From assembly GCA_026396205.1 (NCBI GenBank), contig JAPLXF010000059.1, forward strand, positions 1 through 9,161: a stretch of DNA of 9,161 bases, read 5' to 3'. Positions 5,303 through 9,161 of this stretch are shown piece by piece. This DNA is from Candidatus Moraniibacteriota bacterium (lineage in GTDB: Bacteria > Patescibacteriota > Minisyncoccia > Moranbacterales > UBA2206). Position numbers and translations under genes: made by a program. Under the pieces are notes generated by a model that worked only from the letters and a program-made list of their open reading frames with translations, made no database searches and was not told where the DNA came from. How positions within the stretch are numbered: position 1 is the stretch's first letter; each line of letters opens with the position of its first letter.

Positions 5303-5310
5303 AAAGGAGA
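5303..5310 (+). promoter_or_regulatory. Strong Shine-Dalgarno site of the plus-strand gene
   Basis: AAAGGAGA ends five bases before the ATG at 5316-5318. It is the only well-placed, strong ribosome binding site in the window and fixes the start of the plus-strand gene. Confidence 0.85.
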
Positions 5311-5315
5311 CAGAA

Positions 5316-5780
5316 ATGCCCATAATATTCACTCACGGAAAGAAATACTCAGGGGGAGATCCCAATATGACACCTGAGGGTTTCGAAAAAGTAAAGACGC
5401 TTAAAGAATTTGTTCCTCGTAATACAAAGGTTATAATCTGCGGTACTGGCGCGCGTCACATTGATGTAGCGAACGCTCTCGGTTTAATACCCACCCGCTT
5501 TACTTCTGTGGTCGGCAGTGCTGATTCGCTGGAGATAACGGAAGATAAAAAGGAAATAGTGGTACTGGCAAACGGCTTGGGTGTCCCCAGTGAAATGTAT
5601 ACGACTCTGGAAGATGAGTCAGCGTCTCTTCCGGCATTGATATTTGATCTGCCCGACGACGCGGTGATTTGCGCCGGACGTCCAGCACTTATAATGCTCG
5701 GCAAAAAGGATGCCAAGAGCGGCGCGGTTTACCAAATCACGCCAAAAGGAATTGAGTTTGAAATAACAGAGCTTTCTTAA
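5316..5780 (+). CDS. Small protein resembling a degenerate histidine phosphatase
   Basis: A 154-residue cytosolic protein with no signal peptide or membrane segment. The layout recalls the histidine phosphatase (phosphoglycerate mutase-like) superfamily. IIFTHG (3-8) stands where RHG normally is, MTPEGFEKVKTL (18-29) matches the LTxxGxxQAxxL helix, and VIICGTGARHIDVANALGL (39-57) matches the SxxxRAxQTAxxL segment. DAVICAGRPALIMLG (115-129) matches the later strand that usually ends in the second catalytic HG. The arginine before the first His is replaced by Thr and the second catalytic His is missing, so ordinary phosphatase activity looks unlikely. The resemblance is by eye and weak; the protein could be an unrelated alpha/beta fold. 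It is the only plus-strand gene, with its own strong ribosome binding site and a terminator immediately after it, standing between two operons that each encode a phosphohistidine swivel protein. Its base composition is more balanced than that of those neighbours. Confidence 0.85.
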   Translation: MPIIFTHGKKYSGGDPNMTPEGFEKVKTLKEFVPRNTKVIICGTGARHIDVANALGLIPTRFTSVVGSADSLEITEDKKEIVVLANGLGVPSEMYTTLEDESASLPALIFDLPDDAVICAGRPALIMLGKKDAKSGAVYQITPKGIEFEITELS

Positions 5781-5799
5781 GGTTTTTGAATCACAAAAG

Positions 5800-5837
5800 A
5801 AAAAGCTTGACTTGCAACACCTGTCAAGCTTTTTTTA
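5800..5837. terminator. Bidirectional intrinsic terminator
   Basis: AGCTTGAC (5804-5811) pairs with GTCAAGCT (5823-5830), extended by three A-T pairs, around an 11-base loop. On the plus strand the stem is followed by TTTTTTATTTT, ending the gene at 5316-5780. On the minus strand it is followed by TTTTTCTTTT, ending the gene at 5846-7408. It lies exactly between the two convergent stop codons. Confidence 0.9.
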
Positions 5838-5845
5838 TTTTACCT

Positions 5846-7408
5846 TTAATTCTTCTTCAAAATTTTTATTACACCTTCGTTCGCATCTACGCTTACCAAG
5901 TACCCATCTTTAAGAACTTTTGTTGAATTTTTTGTATTTATTATACAAGGCTTATTCATTTCTCTCGAAACGATGGCGGCATGGCATAATATTCCTCCTT
6001 CGTCCGTCACAAAAGCGCTGGCTTTTTCCATGGCCGGAATAAAACTGGGGAAAGTCATTGGCGTTACTAAAATATCTCCTTTTTTAACTTTAGCTATATC
6101 CTTAACATCTTTTACGATCCTAACAACACCTCTGGCAATTCCCTTGTTGGCAATTACTCCTTTTATTTCAGAAATTGTGCTTTTTACATTTGCTTTATCA
6201 ACTAACAATTTTTTGAAACGAATTAAATCTTTTCCCCAAAAATAATTCATTTTGCCTTTAATCATGGCTATGACAAATCCCTTCTTTCTTTCTTCTAAAT
6301 CATTTCTACTGATTTTCTCCTTTTCAAGATTTTCAATTTCCTCCACTGACATGTTAAGCATATCTTCATAGCTGTAATTAAATCTTTCTCCAATTTCCAC
6401 TAATAAATTTCTGATATTAAAACCAGATTCATGAATAATGTCAGTCCTGAAAGTTTTGTAATAAACCAACTCCTTGGCGGTTTTAACCAACTCTAGGATT
6501 GGACTCCCAAATTTAATTTCCCCATTAATGCGTAAAAAATCTTTTTTCATTTTTGATTCAAGAGCATATAACCCCTTTGCGGCTTTATTTACATCCGGCA
6601 AAACCACTTTTATTCTTTTTATCATCTCCTCAACGCTCCAGGGATTGCCTTGATAATTGCGACATTGTATCCAGCCAAATTTTTCTATATGTTTTTTAAT
6701 TTCGCTAATAATCAATTCTGTTTTACTGATTTTTTCAACTGTATTTTTTTCAAATCGTCTATTAAATAATACCCATAATTTCTTATTATTTTTGATTTTA
6801 AGGGCCATCTTAAATAAATTGGCTTGTTCATAAAAACCTACATTCTTTTTCGTCGGATAAACCAAAATTCTTAAATATTCATCAATTTTTTTTACTCCTT
6901 TCTTTTTTAAAAAGTTGGTTAATTTATGTTCTAGCGGATAATTGTATGCCCACATTGGAAAAATAACATACACTGAAAAATATTTTAATTTATTTTCAAA
7001 ATTCCCAAGTATTTTTAATAATTCCTTGTTCTCTAGTCTGTTGAGCTTTAAATTTTTTATTCGCATCGAATAAGAAATAAGCTCATCGCCATAGACATAG
7101 CATTTTCTTAAAGACTCAATGATTTTTTTATTGGGATAGCTTTCGCCAATTTCAGCTAACTTCTTGAGCAAGTCGAGATCGTGAATTAAATTATAATTGG
7201 CATTAATTTCATTATCCCAAGAAAAATTTATATTAAATAATTTTTTGTAACTACTTTTAGCGGCATAACCTTTCATTAAAATACTATCCAAAAAAATCGG
7301 CTCGTTCCTGTAAACTAAAAACTGCCAATTTATTTTTTTATAGCCTGCTTGGAATTCTTTTAAATCTTTAAATTCTAGACTTTTCCCCATATTTTCTAAC
7401 TTATTCAA
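5846..7408 (-). CDS. Large phosphohistidine swivel-domain protein with unknown N-terminal helical region
   Basis: A 520-residue protein whose residues about 405-520 form a PEP-utilisers mobile domain (PF00391): EIKGVIANKGIARGVVRIV (414-432), KKGDILVTPMTFPSF (442-456), GGILCHAAIVSREM with phospho-accepting H476 (471-484), KPCIINT and VDANEGVIKIL. The Cys before the His matches the PEP synthase style (CHAAI). The first 400 residues are mostly helical, rich in Lys, Asn and Ile, contain no ATP-binding or barrel motif, and include an aromatic stretch WIQCRNYQGNPWS (246-258). That region would hold the substrate or partner site, as the middle domain does in rifampin phosphotransferase. It needs a separate ATP-binding partner, and the PPDK_N protein at 4246-5205 is the obvious candidate. 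It is paralogous to the split 148+217 pair. It starts six bases after the thioredoxin stop, so the two are probably one transcript; no Shine-Dalgarno is visible, and M7 is an alternative start. The gene is very AT-rich. Confidence 0.9.
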   Translation of the reverse strand: MNKLENMGKSLEFKDLKEFQAGYKKINWQFLVYRNEPIFLDSILMKGYAAKSSYKKLFNINFSWDNEINANYNLIHDLDLLKKLAEIGESYPNKKIIESLRKCYVYGDELISYSMRIKNLKLNRLENKELLKILGNFENKLKYFSVYVIFPMWAYNYPLEHKLTNFLKKKGVKKIDEYLRILVYPTKKNVGFYEQANLFKMALKIKNNKKLWVLFNRRFEKNTVEKISKTELIISEIKKHIEKFGWIQCRNYQGNPWSVEEMIKRIKVVLPDVNKAAKGLYALESKMKKDFLRINGEIKFGSPILELVKTAKELVYYKTFRTDIIHESGFNIRNLLVEIGERFNYSYEDMLNMSVEEIENLEKEKISRNDLEERKKGFVIAMIKGKMNYFWGKDLIRFKKLLVDKANVKSTISEIKGVIANKGIARGVVRIVKDVKDIAKVKKGDILVTPMTFPSFIPAMEKASAFVTDEGGILCHAAIVSREMNKPCIINTKNSTKVLKDGYLVSVDANEGVIKILKKN

Positions 7409-7414
7409 TATAAG

Positions 7415-7729
7415 TTAAATTTTACTTAATTCTTCTTTTAAAATTTCTTTACTCTGTACTCCCGTAAATTCTTTGACAATTTTCCCGCCTTTAAAAATTT
7501 TAAGCGAAGGAATGGACATAATATCGTATTTTTGGGATGTTTCCGGATTTTCGTCCACATTCATTTTCCCGATTTTTACTTTGCCCTCAAATTCCTTGGC
7601 CAGTTCTTCCACAATTGGCCCCATAACCTGGCACGGCCCACACCACGGCGCCCAAAAATCAACTAGCACCGGCTTGTCACTTTTGATAACTTCTTGGTCA
7701 AAGTTTTTGTCATTCAAATTTAGTTCCAT
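7415..7729 (-). CDS. trxA: Thioredoxin
   Basis: A canonical 104-residue thioredoxin, a cytosolic disulfide reductase. The active site is DFWAPWCGPCQVMGP, with redox cysteines C30 and C33 and buried D24. The cis-proline is P74 in MSIPSLKIF, and the usual GGKIVKEFTG turn follows. All catalytic residues are present and the length is standard, so it should be the substrate of the reductase at 2147-3124. It is the first gene of a two-gene transcript with the 520-residue swivel protein. The ATG at 7727-7729 lies in AT-rich sequence without a Shine-Dalgarno site, and the 227 bases upstream presumably hold its promoter, which I cannot place confidently. Confidence 0.97.
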   Translation of the reverse strand: MELNLNDKNFDQEVIKSDKPVLVDFWAPWCGPCQVMGPIVEELAKEFEGKVKIGKMNVDENPETSQKYDIMSIPSLKIFKGGKIVKEFTGVQSKEILKEELSKI

Positions 7730-7956
7730 AATTTAAAATTAAGTTTATTAGTCTACAAATTACAAATCCTATACAAATTTACAAATATTTGTAGATTTGC
7801 CTGCCTGCCGGTATTTTCTTCCCTTTGCATAGATAAATATTAGCGCAAAATTATGAAACAAACAAACAAAAATAAGTAATTCGTAAATTGTAATTTGGAT
7901 AAATTTTATCAAGACAATAAAATTACAAATCCTAATTACAAATTACCAATTACGAT
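7730..7956. other. Repeat-rich AT intergenic region upstream of trxA
   Basis: No gene is visible in these 227 bases. They contain a near-perfect palindrome (7774-7799), a direct repeat of ATTACAAATCCT (7759-7770 and 7922-7933), each followed by further ACAAATT units, and an opposite-strand relative (GTAAATTGTAATTTGG around 7884-7899). A GC island, GCCTGCCTGCCGG (about 7799-7811), stands out in otherwise AT-rich sequence and looks like half of a palindrome. The trxA promoter should be here; several TA-rich boxes are possible and none is convincing. Confidence 0.6.
7774..7799. repeat. 13-base-arm palindrome upstream of trxA
   Basis: CAAATTTACAAAT (7774-7786) is followed directly by ATTTGTAGATTTG (7787-7799). 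All 13 positions pair, one as a T-G wobble. There is no spacer, so as DNA it could be a dimeric regulator site about 45 bases upstream of the trxA start. No T-run follows it in either direction. Confidence 0.7.
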
Positions 7957-9024
7957 TTACCATTCCCTTTCCACCATAAAATCCGCTACTTCTGTCAAAA
8001 ATTCTTTGGCCTCTGACTCAATTTTTATTTTTTCCAATTCCCCTTTGCCTTCTTGAATAAATTTTCTGGCTAAATTCACGGCATAATCCAGCGCTCCGGT
8101 TTCGTGAATTATTTTCCGGAATTCTTCTATTTCTTTTCCGGACAAGTTCTTTTTTCCTAAAATATTTTTTAAAATATTTTTCTGATTTCTGTCGGCTTTT
8201 TCCCGCGCTTTCACCACCAGTAAAGTTTGCTTGCCTTCAATAATATCCGAACCGACCGATTTTCCCAATTTCTTTTCCGAGCCGAAAGTTCCCAAAATAT
8301 CGTCTTGGATCTGGAAAGCAATTCCAACCGGTATGGCGTAGCGGCTCAAATTTTCTATCAACTTATCGGAAGCGCCGGCTAAAATGGCGCCCAGATGCAG
8401 CGGACCTTCAATCGTATATTTGGCGGTTTTGTTTTCATACATTTTCAAAACTTCTTTTTCGCTGGCTCGGCCTTGGTATTCGATGTAAATATCTTGCGAC
8501 TCGCCGACAACCGTGTAAGAAATTACATTTTGCAATTGGGAAAGGGCTTTAATGATATTTTCCGGATTAAATCCGGAATCAAAAAGAATCTTATTGCCCA
8601 TGGCGCCGATCATATCGCCGATAATAATGGCCATAGAATTGCCGAAATGCGCCGAGTCGGAAGTTCCAAAAATTTTCTTCCCGATTTTTGCATAGCGGGA
8701 ATTAACTGTATCCAAACTGTGCCTTTTTTTATCGCGGTCAATGATGTCATCGTGAATTAAAAGAAAAATATGGATCAGTTCGATGCTGATGGCAGCCTTT
8801 ATCATTTTCTCTTTTTCTTGCCCGCCGGCTGCCAGATAGCCATAATACATAAAAGCCGGCCGCAATCTTTTCCCACCGGCTAAAACGATTTTTTTGACAT
8901 ATTCCAGCACTTCAACAATAAAGCCGTCCCTTTTGCGGACATCCTCAATTATCCGGTCAAAAAAAATTTCCAGTTCCTTGTCAAATTTTTTCTTCAAAAT
9001 TTCCAGAGATTCTATATTGGACAT
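7957..9024 (-). CDS. Polyprenyl (geranylgeranyl-type) diphosphate synthase
   Basis: A 355-residue trans-isoprenyl diphosphate synthase, a cytosolic all-helical enzyme that condenses isopentenyl diphosphate with allylic diphosphates for quinone, carotenoid or lipid-carrier precursors. Signatures: AGGKRLRP (49-56), first aspartate-rich motif LIHDDIID (D92, D93, D96), MYENKTAKYT (195-204), VVGESQDI (172-179) and second aspartate-rich motif FQIQDDILGTFG (D241, D242), then GSDIIEGKQTLL. F87, five residues before the first Asp motif, is the kind of bulky residue that limits chain length in archaeal-type C20 synthases, so a short-chain (C15-C20) product is likely (inference). I start at ATG 9022-9024. 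The frame is open 13 codons further, but those codons read through a tRNA-like T-arm and are not protein. No Shine-Dalgarno is seen. It may be transcribed together with the tRNA upstream. Confidence 0.94.
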   Translation of the reverse strand: MSNIESLEILKKKFDKELEIFFDRIIEDVRKRDGFIVEVLEYVKKIVLAGGKRLRPAFMYYGYLAAGGQEKEKMIKAAISIELIHIFLLIHDDIIDRDKKRHSLDTVNSRYAKIGKKIFGTSDSAHFGNSMAIIIGDMIGAMGNKILFDSGFNPENIIKALSQLQNVISYTVVGESQDIYIEYQGRASEKEVLKMYENKTAKYTIEGPLHLGAILAGASDKLIENLSRYAIPVGIAFQIQDDILGTFGSEKKLGKSVGSDIIEGKQTLLVVKAREKADRNQKNILKNILGKKNLSGKEIEEFRKIIHETGALDYAVNLARKFIQEGKGELEKIKIESEAKEFLTEVADFMVEREW

Positions 9025-9038
9025 AATTTTATAAAAAG

Positions 9039-9090
9039 TACCGCGTATGGGATTCGAACCCATGATTTCCAGGACTCGCCCCGCACCAAA
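9039..9090 (-). pseudogene. tRNA 3'-half fragment
   Basis: The minus strand contains a perfect T-arm (ATGGG, loop TTCGAAT, CCCAT; 9063-9047) followed by a seven-base acceptor-like strand ACGCGGT and A, as at the 3' end of a tRNA. Going upstream, CCTGG resembles an anticodon 3' stem, but the sequence then departs. There is no D-arm, no 5' anticodon stem and no matching acceptor strand, and only about 60 bases separate its 3' end from the end of the intact tRNA-Glu. Its tail resembles that of the neighbouring tRNA-Glu (both end GCGGTA), so it is probably a decayed tandem duplicate. Confidence 0.6.
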
Positions 9091-9097
9091 ATTTTCG

Positions 9098-9161
9098 TAC
9101 CGCTACGGGGAGTCGAACCCCGGTTACCAGAATGAGAATCTGGTGTCCTAACCACTAGACG
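9098..9161 (-). tRNA. tRNA-Glu (anticodon CTC), 5' end cut by window
   Basis: On the minus strand: D-arm GTC, loop TAGTGGTTAG, GAC; anticodon arm CCAGA, loop TTCTCAT, TCTGG (anticodon CTC, reading GAG = Glu); variable TAAC; T-arm CGGGG, TTCGACT, CCCCG; 3' acceptor TAGCGGT with discriminator A at 9098. The first eight or so bases, the 5' acceptor strand expected to read ACCGCTA, lie beyond the window. The 3' CCA is not encoded. Confidence 0.92.

Noticed and set aside
9025..9063. A 13-codon N-terminal extension of the polyprenyl synthase frame
   Set aside because: These codons translate the T-arm of the tRNA fragment; the family N-terminus begins at the ATG at 9022-9024.

Overview
The window looks like a piece of a small bacterial genome of the Candidate Phyla Radiation (Patescibacteria, Parcubacteria-like). 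This is an inference from AT-rich sequence, lysine/isoleucine/asparagine-rich proteins, tight gene packing, few clear Shine-Dalgarno sites, and single-domain pieces of the pyruvate phosphate dikinase (PPDK) family. No taxonomic marker gene is present. Nearly all genes lie on the minus strand, so transcription runs from the right end (9161) to the left (1).

Right end (9161-7957): a tRNA-Glu(CTC) cut by the window edge, a diverged 3' fragment of another tRNA, then a short-chain polyprenyl diphosphate synthase. A 227-base repeat-rich intergenic stretch (7730-7956) follows. Next come thioredoxin (7729-7415) and, six bases later, a 520-residue protein (7408-5846) ending in a phosphohistidine swivel domain. 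A bidirectional terminator (about 5800-5837) separates this pair from the only plus-strand gene (5316-5780), a small protein that looks like a degenerate histidine phosphatase.

Centre (5205-2147): from a probable promoter near 5261-5288 runs a tight minus-strand operon. It holds a stand-alone PPDK_N ATP-binding protein (5205-4246), a 148-residue ORF (4240-3794), a 217-residue phosphohistidine swivel protein (3782-3129) and thioredoxin reductase (3124-2147). The 148- and 217-residue ORFs look like two halves of one protein. They are joined at a T TTA AAA AAA TAG sequence, a classical -1 slippery site and also an A7 run prone to indels. None of these proteins has the PEP/pyruvate-binding barrel of a full PEP synthase, so together they resemble a dispersed ATP-grasp plus phosphohistidine phosphotransferase of unknown substrate, comparable in logic to rifampin phosphotransferase.

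Left (2146-1): a REP-associated tyrosine transposase (RAYT) unit sits directly against the trxB stop codon. It is flanked by a short palindrome (arms ACTTAGACATT / AATGTCTAAGT), and the same palindrome also occurs twice in frame inside the transposase gene, each time encoding LRHPMSK. A different GC-rich palindrome is inserted in frame in trxB. Beyond lie a malic enzyme (1421-303), an inverted repeat with alternative pairings, and the start of a YjbQ/UPF0047 gene that runs off the left edge.

How the genes may work together (inference): malic enzyme supplies pyruvate and reducing power, and thioredoxin and thioredoxin reductase make a redox couple whose two genes each directly adjoin a swivel-domain gene. 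The single ATP-binding subunit could charge both swivel proteins. The most unusual features are this split phosphotransfer module with its possible recoding site, and two unrelated families of protein-coding palindromes.
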